A stretch of 64,000 bases of DNA from Mikania micrantha (GCA_009363875.1 CM018683.1:67442187-67506186); one strand, 5' to 3'; positions 46,869 through 58,414 are shown, numbered from the stretch's first letter. Translations and numbers: made by a program. The notes: generated by a model from the letters alone, not told the origin.

Positions 46869-47010
46869 TGTTAGTTTATAATGTTAACTTATGTTTAGTT
46901 TAGTCCTTACTTGTAATTTTGTTATTCTTGTGGTCTTGTTGTATATTTATTTCTCTATATATAATTATCCTCATGCCTCACTTGAGGCATGCACTCTTAC
47001 TAGCATCACA
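46869..47010 (+). mobile_element. 3' LTR of element E
   Basis: 142 bases. It differs from the left LTR by T to A near position 48 and C to G near position 70 of the LTR. Confidence 0.95.
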
Positions 47011-47015
47011 ACCTG

Positions 47016-47640
47016 CAAGCCCTTACTGGTGATCCACCTCATCGTTAATTTATATTATTTTTCGGATTCAACTTCATGTTAGTATTTACATTAAAGCTTC
47101 ATACTTTATGAGAATCACTAGCTAGTGACTATAAATTCTCGCCAATTGAAAAAAATGAACGTGCTCAAAATCCCAAAGTCAAATTGTAAAACCAAATTTT
47201 TAATAATGGTTTGGTTTGATTCAGTTGTTACTTTTAACGGTTTGGTTTTGGTTTCCATTATTTAAAACCGTTATTAACGGTTTGATTTATGGTTTTACCT
47301 AAAAATCATAAAAATCGGACCGTGAACACCTTTACTAGGACCCCTCCACCCCCCAAAAAAAGAGGTTTTTAGGAGCGATTTTGTAGAACCACTCCAAATA
47401 TGTTGCATTTAGCTTAGGAGCGGTTTCTTTAAACCGCTCCAAATAATATCATCTTTATGAGCGATTTTTGTGGAACCCCTCCTAATATGTTGCATTTGAG
47501 AGTGGTTTGTTTAAACCACTCCAACTAATATAACCTTTAGGAGAGGTTTTGATTTTTAACAGCGGTTTGTTTCAAGCACAAGACGTTGCTGAACTTTTTA
47601 GCAGTACTTTCACATATGCACCGCTCCTATTTAAAAATTC
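47016..47640. other. CACTA-like subterminal repeats and unclassified sequence
   Basis: From about 47370, GGAGCGGTTT, AAACCGCTCC, GAGTGGTTTG and AAACCACTCC alternate in direct and inverted order every 20-60 bases. It continues the material at 42200-42341, so element E probably entered a CACTA remnant. Also seen are three AACGGTTTGG/TTATTAACGGTTTG units near 47230-47290. Confidence 0.45.
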
Positions 47641-47659
47641 TAACCTTAACAACATAGAT

Positions 47660-48061
47660 CAACTTTGTAATAATGTGTTGTTGAAATCGAGATTTTTACT
47701 TCTGTTGTAGTCTTTTTTCTCAGGGAATTTATATTTCTTTTTGTTTCACACAGTTTCTCACACAAGAATTTGATTGAATTTGAAAGGAAGAACAACGTAT
47801 TTGAACTTGATAAACACAAATATGATTCACACACTTTAACAGACACAATTAACATACTTATACATCTACGATTCGGTAGTTATATTTCAACTGCTTTCAA
47901 CTGACACAAACTGTATTTGACAGTTAATTGTCAAATACAAACTGGACCATAATACCCCTTGGCTGACTTCTACATATTGTACTATTATTTGGGCTTATTT
48001 GCATATAAACTTAATAAGTTTCTTATCCAAGTTGACCCATTAAGACTTTAATTAACTAGCA
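47660..48061 (-). mobile_element. Probable LTR of a minus-strand element
   Basis: On minus, the polypurine tract AATTAGGGGGAGAA (48075-48062) is followed by TGCTAGTTAATTAAAG, a plausible LTR start. The left border is unclear. Confidence 0.4.
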
Positions 48062-48116
48062 TTCTCCCCCTAATTCACATATGTACAAGTTTTCAATAAT
48101 CTTAGACATCTTCACT

Positions 48117-48357
48117 TGTAATGATGATTATGTTGTCCCAGAAATGTTTGATTACACAGAGAGAAAACAAGAAATTTTTTTAAAACAAATATGATTCGAA
48201 TGAATTGAAATACAGACAATGGGTTGTTTATATACTACCCATATTTACACATATAACCCTTCAAGTTCAAGGGTATTAACAAACTAAACTATTTACAATA
48301 TTGACACAATGGACCCTATACTTTAACTATAGTAAATGATCAGGATTAACCCTTTCA
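48117..48357 (-). mobile_element. Element F: probable 3' LTR, minus strand
   Basis: On minus, AATTAGGGGGTGAA (a polypurine tract at 48371-48358) precedes TGAAAGGGTTAATCC; the unit ends ATCATCATTACA at 48117. A TATA-like GTATATAAAC lies inside. It is about 241 bases long. Confidence 0.5.
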
Positions 48358-48372
48358 TTCACCCCCTAATTG

Positions 48373-49384
48373 TTAATCCAAGTTTGAGTCTTCACTTCAA
48401 TATCTTCATTGCCTTATTTGTTTGATCATGTCACATGTTCACATTAATCAATCTTTGGTTCTTCTCGAATTTTATTTGCTTCACACAACTTGATTCCTTA
48501 TATGTAGATTTCTTCACACCATTTTGCTTCACACCAACTCGCTTCCCAAGAACTTTTGGATTTCTTGATTTGTTTCTCACAAATGACTTTCGCGGTTTGA
48601 CTTTCATAGTTTTTGACTTTCACAGTATTGATTGTTTCACACAACTAACTTTCACAGTTTTTTTTTTATTTTGTTTCACACAACCAACTTTCACAGTTTT
48701 CTTTTCTTTGTTTCACACAAACAACGACTCAACATTCTTATTTTTTTTATTTGGACAATCATAAGCATAATGTCCAGCTTTCTGACATCGATGACATGTG
48801 ACTTGAGTTTTATCATTTTTATCCGATGTGGAAAGCTCACCATCATTTCTTGGTGGTTTGTTGTCAGTTCTCCCTATGACTTATAGGAGGAATTCCCTTC
48901 TCCTCTATATTGATAATTGCTCCTACCTCGACCTCGTTCACGATTTCCAAAACGTCTTCAATGACTAGAGTTGTTATCGTGACGTGTGAACAGAAGTTTA
49001 TCTTGATTGTTCACTTGGCCTTTATCCATTAGATTTGTCCTTTCTTCAAAGGCTTCATTATGATGATTTTGACCAGAAAAAGTCAACACCCACTTTTTCT
49101 TATTTCACTTTTATGGTTTCAAACAGAACGAATAACCCCACTTTGTTTTTGATAAATTTAATCAAAATCAGTCCACAATCCACTTGATTGCGTCTAATGT
49201 GAACAAACTTGAATAGCCCTTTTTTCTTGGCTTCTTGCGATAAAAAACAGTGAACAAGTAGTTGTTTGTTTTTTTTTTCAAAACCAAAACAACCCTTCTT
49301 GGTTTGTGATCTGCAATAAGACACAACAGAGATTTTTTATCCTTCTTGCCTTGACAAGAGACCTGCTCTTTTTTTCTTTCTTTC
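48373..49384 (-). pseudogene. Element F gag C-terminus and leader remnant
   Basis: The minus strand encodes an arginine/glycine-rich stretch (RERGRGRSNYQYRGEG, around 48940) and a zinc knuckle with KAGHYAYDCP near 48760. Pol is missing between this and the polypurine tract at 48358, so the element is internally deleted. Downstream is a 37-39 base repeat of TGTTTCACACAACYAACTTT (starts at 48633, 48672 and 48709 on plus). Element B is inserted at 49390. Confidence 0.55.
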
Positions 49385-49389
49385 AAATT

Positions 49390-49908
49390 TGTAAAGACTA
49401 ATAAAGGCTGATGCTCACCAAACCTCCTATTTTGTCCAAGTACAAATGCTGCAAAGAATAACATCCTTTGGAAGGAAGAAGTTACTCCTTGGAAGCAACA
49501 TTGCTTCCGAAGGATAACTTAATCCTGCCAAAGGTTGTACAAGACAATTTCTTCGGAAGATCCACACTTAGAAGATTTCAGAAGTTCAGAGCTTCCGAAT
49601 ATCAAATGCTTCTGAAGACTCTTCTCAGCAACTTCCTCAGAAAGACAAAGACTTCCGAAGAGATTCCTTCTTCAAAGACTGTAGCTGAACACTTTCAAAG
49701 TACAAAAGGTACTGACACAAGACATGCTGGTCTGATGACAGATAGAGACAACATGTAATGAGTCAGATAAGTTACCTTACTTCTCCCATGCTGCATTAAA
49801 TGCAAAAGATCATCTGAAGCCTTGAAGATCATCAACATTAAACGTCTTTTGTATTTAGTAGTCTTTGTTAAAGTCAATGTCTATTTGTATAATGATTATG
49901 ACTGAGTG
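49390..49908 (+). mobile_element. 5' LTR of element B, truncated
   Basis: Identical to the first 519 bases of the 3' LTR except about three bases, two of them C to T at CG sites. It stops at GACTGAGTG, after which gag leader sequence follows. The TATA box, the rest of the LTR and the primer-binding site are absent. Confidence 0.9.
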
Positions 49909-49989
49909 ACTCATCATCATCAAGTTACCAGTTTTATTTCTTCTAAAATCTCAAAGTTTCAACACTCATATTTTCTGTGTTTGTCCGAA

Positions 49990-52900
49990 ATGGCTGCTCT
50001 TAACAAACATGATACAGAAAATGGCACTCTCAACAAGCCACCGATGTTCACACCTGAAGACTTTGACACATGGAAAGTCAGAATGGAAGGATATATTAGA
50101 AATCAGGACTTCAAACTTTGGAAGTCTGTTCTGGAAGGTCCTTACATTCCTACAATTGCTGATGCCGGTGGAAAGGTCTCATTCACAAAGGATGAGGTAG
50201 CATTGACATTTCAGTCAATGGGGTACGAAGGTCCTCTCCCTTCAACAACCTATTTGAAGGGTAGAGTGTCCTATAATTACAAGTACCTCATACATTTGTT
50301 TCTACACTGTCTTTCAAATAAAACTGGTGGTTGGGATCAAATACCATCTGACTTAGCTTCGGCTATTCATGGTTTGATCTCTAACCAACTGTTTAATTTT
50401 TCTGCTTTTATTTTCAATAATTTGGTTGACAATATTACGTCACCAAAGAAATTTTGTATGTATCCCAGATTTTTGCAGCAAATTTTTAATGACGAGTTGG
50501 GCACTTCCCTCTCTCTAACTGGGAATACATATAAAATGCCCTTGGTCTCGTCCAAGGTTTTTGTGCAACTAAAGAAGAAGGGTGCCCAGTTCTCTGGGAA
50601 TTTCACTCCCCTTCTTCCATCTATGGAGTCACATACTCCAGAAGGTTACAGCTCTGTTAACCCCACAGATGCTGAACCCACACCTTCCACTTCTGTTCCT
50701 CACCCCATAAAAATCACTTACAAACGCAAACGAAACCCTGTGAAATTCTCTACAGTTGCTCAGGCTCCTTCTACTGCACCCAAAAAGAAGAAGGTTAAAA
50801 GGACTGCTCAGGGCACAGTTCTACCTAAGGTGAAAGCCACACCTCTTGTTGATCCACAGGTTCTTCCTCTGGAACCTGTGGCTGCCCTTAACCAACCTGA
50901 AAGCCCTCAGCTTATGTCACGAAACATATCTGAGAATACTCAAAGGGATGCACCCATTATTGAGTCTGCTGATGCAACTCCACTAGATCAGAGACTGTCT
51001 CCCAGGTCTCCAGGTTCTTATCACCCAGAAATGCCCCCCACCCATACTATTACCCAGGCTCAAGGAGCTTCTGCAGCAACTGTGGAGGAACCACTCTCTC
51101 CCACTACCCACACCTTAATGAGAGTGGTGACATAGTTACAAGCAAGGTTTCCTGACCCAGAGCCTATTTTATCAGAGGTTGGCCCCAGTTGTCTTGAAGG
51201 GGTCAATGCAGGTGAGGCTGCCACTACTGTTGATCTTAATAAAGATCCACAGGACAGTGGTACAGGCAATAGGACCTCACCTGCGGCAACCTATGTTGGG
51301 GAGGACTTCTTTGAGGTTCTTCTCAATGAAGGGAATCAAGGGTGCCAAGAAACCACATCTGGTGGTGGAGGTGTAGGAGCTCGGCTCAGTACTCCATCGC
51401 CCCATGATTCCACTCCTGTGGATGAGGGCACACACACACAGGAATTGACGGCTACTATCACATCCCTCCAAGCCAGGGTAGCTCATTTGGAAGCTGAGGT
51501 GACTTCCTTGCGGCTTGAGATCCAGACCAAAGATGCAACTATTCTGGATCTCAGGAAGCGTCCACCTGTTGTTTTACATCCTTTTCATCCTGATCCTAAT
51601 GTTACCACCTTCACTTCCCCTGATGCTACCAAAAAGGGGGAGAATGCATCCATTGCAGGGTCAGGATCAGAAGCAAGAGAAGAGGCGGGTGCACAAGCAG
51701 TTAACCCATCCATAGTCACCTTGACTGCTGAATGGGATGACTTCTTGGGTACTTACTTTCAAGTGTCCTCTATTTCCTCTTCTACTGCTTCTGAGGAAAC
51801 AAGGGAGGTTACCAAAGAGACAGAACAACAAACTTCAAATGTCTCTTTGGACCATCAGTCCTTTTCTGGGACTAAGTCTCCCTCCTCTAGTTCCTCTTCC
51901 TCTTCTTCTTCTGAGGATACAAGGGAGGTTGCCAAAGAGACTGAACAGCAAACATCAAATGTCTCTTTGGAACCTCAGTCCCCTATTGGGACTAAGTCTC
52001 CTTCTGAGACTGCAGCTCAGGTTGCCATGGAAGAAACCACACCCGAAGAACCTATATCCATGGAACCTGTGTCCCCTTCTGGGACAGAAGCTGCTGAAGC
52101 TCTCTCTTCCTCTCCTGAGCCCATTGTGGAGACTAATAAGGAATCATCTAAGGGGATTGGTCAACTGGAGGAAACAGTGAATGCTGAGGTTAACTCCGAA
52201 GCTGCAGCTGCTTCCAAAGGCCCAGTCATTCTTATTGATTCCTCCACAGAGGAGCTAGATGCCGATGAAACAATTGGTAAGGCTACAGGAGAAACCTCCT
52301 CTGGGGTAAATGTAACAGTTGATGACAAAGGAAAAAGAAAGCTCACCCCAGAGGAGGAAGCACAACTGGAGGAGAGAAGACCAAAGAAAATAAAGGGCCG
52401 GCCAAATACCTCTCTAGATGAAGAGCGAGCTAGACTCTCTGCTTTGCTCGAAGAGAGAGGCTATGACTTTGATGAAGTCCTTAACTGGTCGGTACCTAGA
52501 ATGGCTGCCGAGCTGGACAAGGTGCAGCAGCAAGAACAGGCTGCTGCTGCATCCAAGGCTCAGATTGTACTTACAAAGGAGCAAAAAGAAAAGGCCTACA
52601 GAGACAAGAACAAGGCCTTTCTCTTGGAATATGGCTTCCATGCTCGGCAGCTAGGCCCAATGAAGAACTCAACCATGGATATGCATATCAGAGATATAAA
52701 AGCTAAAGTTGCCAGAGGTGAGTTACCTTCAATTGAACAGATAAGGGCTAGAAAGGAAAGCCTAATGAGAGGCTTAGGTTTAGGGGGAGGAGCTAGAATA
52801 GAGTTTCCCCTCTCTGGTGCAGGAATCAGAGATGGAGAAGAGGTTATGTGTGGGGAAGCTACCAAAGCCATGTTCCCCAAAATGTTCCCCCTAAACCCTA

Positions 52901-53607
52901 AGGAAGAACAAATATCTCCTCCATCAAGTCCATCAATGGATAACATGCCAATCTCTTCAGTGATCAAGATCAAAAAGGGTAAGCAAACTACAAGGAAACA
53001 ATCAACACCAAACCCTGATCCTGAGAGACATTCACAAGCTGATGAGAGGAGAACAAAACCCTCAAGTGCTGAGGATGTTGGGTCACAGCCTACTGCAACA
53101 ACAGGTGCTACAGTAGGATCAACTGTGGATGCCCAGCAAGCCAGAGTTCTGAGGAGTCAGGCCACTGCTCAAAACAAACCAAGACTAGGAAGAAGAAAGA
53201 GCATGGCCAGAAGGAAAAGAAGAACATCTGCCATCTCCTCTGACTCTGAGTCTGAAGCAATAATCTCAGTACCTGAAGTCACACCAGAAGCAGCTCCAGA
53301 AACTACACAATCCAGAGAAGATATAAGGGATATCCGTAGACTAATGCATGAGCATTCATATATCCCTTTAGTAAATTGGAGCTTCAATGCACAAGAAAAT
53401 ACATTCATACTAACCAACTACAATGGAGAAATAAAGTTGGTGAATCTTGTGCAGCTGATGGTGTTGGCCAAACCCTATGTCTTTGATCTAGATAAACTCC
53501 CTCTCAACAATCCTGATAATGGAGCAGATGGAAGGACAGGGGTCAGGTGGATAAGAAAAAGGGCACAGGTACTTAGGGGTACATGGAAGCCAAGGTTCCT
53601 TCCTTAG
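49990..53607 (+). pseudogene. gag-extra ORF fusion of element B, one in-frame TAG
   Basis: The ATG at 49990 opens a Copia gag start (NKPPMFTPEDFDTWKVRMEG). About 60 codons later the frame passes into the extra ORF at KVSFTKDEVALTF, replacing the first ~95 residues seen in element C. The junction lies at a GATGCCG shared by both parents (near 50161). A single TAG at 51133-51135 stands where element C has a glutamine codon; otherwise the frame is open to 53607. It keeps the basic motif KKKKVKRT, a coiled coil, an acidic S/T/E-rich middle, the AT-hook-like RRPKKIKGRP and the aromatic C-terminal domain. A tandem 120 bp duplication lies at 51790-52029. Confidence 0.85.
51790..52029 (+). repeat. 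120 bp coding duplication in element B
   Basis: The TREV.KETEQQTSNVSL module occurs twice, starting at 51790 and 51910. Element C has it once. Confidence 0.85.
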
Positions 53608-53627
53608 AAGTTTTGGTAGCATCAGCC

Positions 53628-53638
53628 TAGGGGGAGAC
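53628..53638 (+). other. Polypurine tract of element B
   Basis: TAGGGGGAGAC directly before the 3' LTR. Confidence 0.85.
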
Positions 53639-54483
53639 TGTAAAGACTAATAAAGGCTGATGCTCACCAAACCTCCTATTTTGTCCAAGTACAAATGCTG
53701 CAAAGAATAACATCCTTCGGAAGGAAGAAGTTACTCCTCGGAAGCAACATTGCTTCCGAAGGATAACTTAATCCTGCCAAAGGTTGTACAAGACAATTGC
53801 TTCGGAAGATCCACACTTAGAAGATTTCAGAAGTTCAGAGCTTCCGAATATCAAATGCTTCTGAAGACTCTTCTCAGCAACTTCCTCAGAAAGACAAAGA
53901 CTTCCGAAGAGATTCCTTCTTCAAAGACTGTAGCTGAACACTTTCAAAGTACAAAAGGTACTGACACAAGACATGCTGGTCTGATGACAGATAGAGACAA
54001 CATGTAATGAGTCAGATAAGTTACCTTACTTCTCCCATGCTGCATTAAATGCAAAAGATCATCTGAAGCCTTGAAGATCATCAACATTAAACGTCTTTTG
54101 TATTTAGTAGTCTTTGTTAAAGTCAATGTCTATTTGTATAATGATTATGACTGAGTGTCTCAATATACTAGAATAAGCTTTACTTTATGTACTTGTCTAG
54201 TATACCCAACTTGTATTCCTAAGTGTATACGGTTGTAGCCTCGGCTATATAACCTCCCATTGTAAACTCACTATGTGTGCTTGTGTGCCTGTACGCTTAT
54301 TACTTTGAGAGAAATATATCCTTGAGCTTGAAATTATTCTTGTGTTCCTATTAGTGTTCAAAGATTATTACTTTGTCATTTTGAGTGTTTGTGAGATTAT
54401 TCTAACAGAACATTCCGCATCTGTTAGATTGTAGAAAGAAATACTTGTGAAGTGTTGTTTAGATTAAGCAACCCGATCCAACA
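53639..54483 (+). mobile_element. 3' LTR of element B
   Basis: TGTAAAGACTAATAAAGG to CCGATCCAACA, 845 bases. CTTCSGAAG-type motifs lie at 53715, 53737, 53753, 53800, 53841, 53858 and 53901. A TATA box CTATATAACC is at 54245-54254. Confidence 0.92.
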
Positions 54484-54488
54484 AAATT

Positions 54489-55570
54489 GTTACCCAAATT
54501 CGTAACAAATCAAACACAAACAGCCCTATGGCTTTATTGACTTATGTGATAACAATTTGATTTTGTGAAAACAATTCAACACACACAGATCCACTTGATC
54601 TGGTTTGAAACAAAACAAAATCACAGCCCAAATATACCCTTTTGTTTTGGTGGGACAAAGGTACCCTTTTGTTTCCCTATTATGGATACAAATCAACAGC
54701 AATACCCCAACACCAATTAACTCTACGAACCAATCAAAAATATAACCCAGTTTTCCCTTGGGGGCTAACAATCTTGTGCTGTATCATAAGTCAAACTAGA
54801 GAAAATAAAAAAAAAATCACAATCCTCTTGATTGTGTGACTGAAAATTAAAGAACCCAAAACCCGTTTGATTTCTGAATGCTTGCGATGAAGGCAGATAA
54901 CAAAAAATACAAATTGCTTCTGCCAATTAAACTCGTAAAATTCCAATTCACAGCCACTCTGTTGGCCTGCTTCACAAATCCTCTAATTTTGCGAATGGAA
55001 ATAAACTCCCACAAAACCCTTTGGTTTTTCTGAAAACTCACGTCAAATAAACAAGAAAAAAAACGATTTTTTCTTATTTACAATTAACAATTAACAAACA
55101 GCCACAAATTTCCCAGATTCGTGACCACTTCTAACCGAGACTCACCCTTATGGTTCTCGATTTCTTATTAACGAATAACTAAACAACGAACACCCTCTGT
55201 GGTGTCATAATTGAAAAGAAAACGAAAGTTCAATCACCCTCTTGATGATCGGCTTCACAAATAAACTCCAATCTCGATCTCTTGCTTTGATCAGAACTAC
55301 ACAACCGGATTCAATCACCCTCTTTGATGGTCGGTTCCAGAGAAAAATCCAATCGCAGCCTCTTGCCTTGATTGAAATTGAAATCAAATGAAAATCAAAC
55401 ACCCTCTTTATGATTGATATCAAAGACGAAATTGTACAGCCTCAATCGATGCCTCTTGCGCGATCGATACTGCACACAGGAAAACACCCTCAGTGGTGAT
55501 CGTCTTCCCAAACACGAAATTAAACTCAGAATCTTCAAGAACCTTATGCTCTTGTTAGATTAATCTGGTT
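54489..55570 (-). other. Continuation of element F leader, no intact gene
   Basis: Sequence of the same style as 49085-49384 resumes after element B. No open gene is seen. It contains the degenerate 81-85 bp repeat listed separately. The 5' LTR of element F was not found. Confidence 0.35.
55235..55520 (-). repeat. Degenerate 81-85 bp tandem repeat
   Basis: CACCCTCTTGATGATCGGCT-like starts occur at 55235, 55316, 55400 and 55485. Each unit also carries a CAATCKCRRCCTCTTG-like stretch. Confidence 0.7.
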
Positions 55571-57039
55571 ACGGTTTGGAGATTCATGGATCAAGTAATA
55601 TTAAGTTTGGTTTAATTTAGCTAATAAGATGCATGAAATAAGCATGGTTTCAAGGCTTTACGCGGACTACGTAGCAGGAAACTTGAAGCATTTTAATTTT
55701 TATGGTTTATTTAATTATTATTTAGTAGTTGAACTTGGCATCATGTTTGACCGATTTCTTTGCATATGTACGTTGGTAAAGTTAGAATATGTCATAGGAT
55801 GTACTAGTTCCTTGGCTAAGTTTGTTATATTTCCAAGGCTATTTATAGCCACATGGTTTTGCATGAATAATATATCAATTGCATCTTTCTCTTCTTCTTC
55901 ACATAGTCTAAAATTTGTGTCTCATAAAAATTGGTAAAGTTATGCTGCCTTGACGCGGTGACATGTAATACATCTTAAACAATAAATAAAATCAACACAA
56001 AAGTTTATTTAAAAAAAATGTATTATTGTCATTTAATTAATTATATATGTTATATATTTTGTCACAAAAAAGTTTTATGCATTCGGAAAATCTAGCGTAA
56101 AGAAATACAGACATATTAAAACAAAGAAGATATTGTTTGATTATTTATATTATTTAATTAATATTATTATTTATTTACTATTGCTATTTAATTATTATTA
56201 TTATTATTAAAGTAAAAAAAACTCGTCATTACTGAGATTCGAACCGCCGTGGTAAGCGTTAACCAGCAAGCTATGGCTACCAACCTTATTTCTTTTGTAC
56301 AGTATAAACATTTGTTTACTAATATTATTTACTTACAATCATTATTTAAGTTAAATTATTATTAAAGTAAAGAAAAAAAATATATGACCCTCGAGATTCG
56401 AACTCCTGATCCCTCAAAAACACGCCTATGCTTTACCACTAACCTACGTTCACAAATGTTTATACTTATGTAAAATATAAATATTTATATGATAATAATT
56501 ATTATTAAAAAAAATAAAATCACTGTTCCTGACGTTGCAAAATGTATGGATAGTAATTTGTTATTTTGTTTGATTGCACTTTTCCTTTTAAAATCTTTTG
56601 CCTTCTTTATCAATTTTGCACCAAGCCCTAATTTCAAAGTCGTCACACACCTCCTCAAATTAGGCCTCTCATTCCTTACCAAATTCATTGCAAATACATG
56701 TCTGATCTTTTGTCTCCCTTCAATGGGTTACCAAAAAACTATGTAAATATAATGGATTCAAACGTCTAAAAATGATTAATAACATATTTGATGAGAAAAT
56801 CACTAAAAATTATCCAAATGGATTATTTGTTTACCATAAAACATCTTAGGTTAAACTAAATTAACGTTTTTTAAGAACAATCCATTTAGATCCGAACTAA
56901 TTTTGCTTAAAACCCATATTGAGTTATTTTAGTATTAGTTTTTGTTTTAAATTCAAGTTCATCATGGTCGTTAAAATTTCATGGTGGTCAGTGTTAGTTG
57001 AGATTAAATCATATTTTATAACGAATTAATTTCTTAGAA
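55571..57039. other. Intergenic, AT-rich, with two tRNA-like segments
   Basis: Mostly ATT/TTA-rich sequence. On minus, 56283-56233 (TGGTTAACGC, CGGCGGTTCGAATCTC) and 56450-56391 (GGTTAGTGGTAAAGCATAGG, GAGTTCGAATCTC) each resemble an A box and B box of a tRNA or SINE head. Neither folds obviously into a tRNA. Confidence 0.35.
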
Positions 57040-57615
57040 CTGAGCAATCAAATATATGAAGAAAAAGAAGCAAGAAGAAGCAGATCGCTCGAAAAGTTGC
57101 ATGCAGCAATCCTGGTTCAAAACTATAGGGACCTTATAGCCATTTTGGATGATAGAATTGTTACATTGAGAGACAAAATCACCATCAATGGTAACACCGC
57201 ACTCCACGTGGCAGTGGGTACAAGCAGCAATAACAGATAATTTTTAGTAAAGATGTTGGACTTGACTATTGGATATGCGAAATTCAGAAGGAAGCAACCT
57301 GCTTCATGTTGCTGCTATTGTTGGCAACACCGACGCAGCTAAGATTCTGGTTGAAAGAAGCCAGTATTTGTTGTATGAGAGAGACAATGAGGTCAAACGC
57401 CAGTAAACAGAGCGCTTTCTAATATGCATACCGATACTTTTATCTATTTGTTGGATCACTATTTAAATACTCCAGATGTGGACAAGGGTGACATGTTTGA
57501 CAGTAGTGAGATTATTGTTAATGCGCACACTTCATCATATGTGCGTCCTACTTCTTTGTTATATTTTATTTGCAGAGTCAGCATACAAGATGAGAAAGCT
57601 TATAAGTAACCCATA
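57040..57615 (+). pseudogene. Broken paralogue of the ankyrin gene
   Basis: It corresponds to exon 2 and the start of exon 3 of the gene at 32502-41762: a charged helix, INGNTALHVAVG, NLLHVAAIVGNT and MHTDTFIYLLD are all readable. A TAA after the first ankyrin repeat (near 57238), a deletion behind it and a one-base loss near 57393 disable it. Element C enters it at 57620, directly after the exon 3 text matching RDYIRN. The remaining exons would lie beyond the window if still present. Confidence 0.85.
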
Positions 57616-57620
57616 CCTCT

Positions 57621-58414
57621 TGTAGGATCGGGTTGTTATGTCTAAACAACACTTCACAAGTATTTCTTACTTAACTCTAACAGATGCGGAATGTTCTGTT
57701 AGAATGATCTCACAATTACACTCAAAATGACACAGTAATAATCTTTGAACAATAATAAGAACACAAGAATAATTCAAGCTCAAGGATATATTTCTCTCAA
57801 AGTGGAAGTATACAAGCAAGCACGCTTCAAGCAACCATACATTGGGAGGTTATATAGCCGAGGCTACAACCGTATACACTTAGGAATACAAGTTGGGTAT
57901 ACTAGACAAGTACATAAAGTAAAGCTTATTCTAGTATGTTGAGTGTCTTAACAGGCTAAGACACTCAGTCATGATCATTACATTAATAGACATTGACTTT
58001 ACGAAGGACTATTAAATACAAAAGACATTTAATGTTGTTGATCTTCAAGGCTTCAGATTATCTTTTGCATTTAATGTAGCATGGGAGAGGTAAGGTGCTT
58101 TATCTGACTCATTACATGTTGTCTCTATCTTTATTCAGACCAACATGTCTTGTGTCAGTACCTTTTGTACCATAAGAGTAATCTGCTACAGTCTTTGTCA
58201 GAGGATAAACCTCGGAAGTCTTTTCTTCAGTGAATAAGAGGATTCCTCGGAAGCAGTTGTCTTGTATAACCTTCGGCAGGAACCAGTTATCCTTCGGAAG
58301 CAATGCTGCTTCCGAAGAATCACTACTTCCTTCCGAAGGTGTTTATTCAAAGAGGCTCCTATACTTGGACAAAACGAGAAGTTTGGTGAGCATCAGCCTT
58401 TATTAGTCTTTACA
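57621..58414 (-). mobile_element. 3' LTR of element C
   Basis: On minus it starts TGTAAAGACTAATAAAGG and ends CCCGATCCTACA, 794 bases. The TATA box GGCTATATAACC is at 57860-57849. CTTCSGAAG motifs or near copies lie at 58211, 58246, 58292, 58309 and 58330. Confidence 0.92.

Larger units (their letters stand above)
42347..47010 (+). mobile_element. Element E: young short-LTR Copia retrotransposon
   Basis: Two 142-base LTRs differ at only two positions by my reading. ACCTG stands at 42342-42346 and 47011-47015 as a perfect target duplication. A tRNA-iMet-type primer-binding site follows the left LTR and a G-rich polypurine tract precedes the right one. The polyprotein shows all Copia domains in order but carries a stop and several frameshifts, so this copy cannot move by itself. 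Very short LTRs suggest the Ale/Retrofit group (inference). Confidence 0.95.
49390..54483 (+). mobile_element. Element B: internally deleted relative of element C with gag fused to the extra ORF
   Basis: AAATT stands at 49385-49389 and 54484-54488, a perfect target duplication around TG...CA ends. The right LTR is complete (845 bases); the left is cut after 519. Between them lies one frame in which the first ~60 codons of gag are joined to the extra ORF. The rest of gag and all of pol are missing. The polypurine tract and LTR are those of element C. Over the shared 519 bases the LTRs differ at three positions by eye, so the insertion is young. Confidence 0.9.

Noticed and set aside
48435..48886. 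Plus-strand phenylalanine-rich ORFs
   Set aside because: They are antisense to the gag tail and repeats of element F and show no domain.
49468..49758. ORFs inside the LTRs of element B (also at 53750-54007)
   Set aside because: The same frame occurs in both LTRs simply because they are repeats; there is no domain, and the frame is made by the CTTCSGAAG-rich segment.
56233..56450. Functional tRNA genes
   Set aside because: The B box is good, but no paired acceptor or anticodon stems could be drawn.
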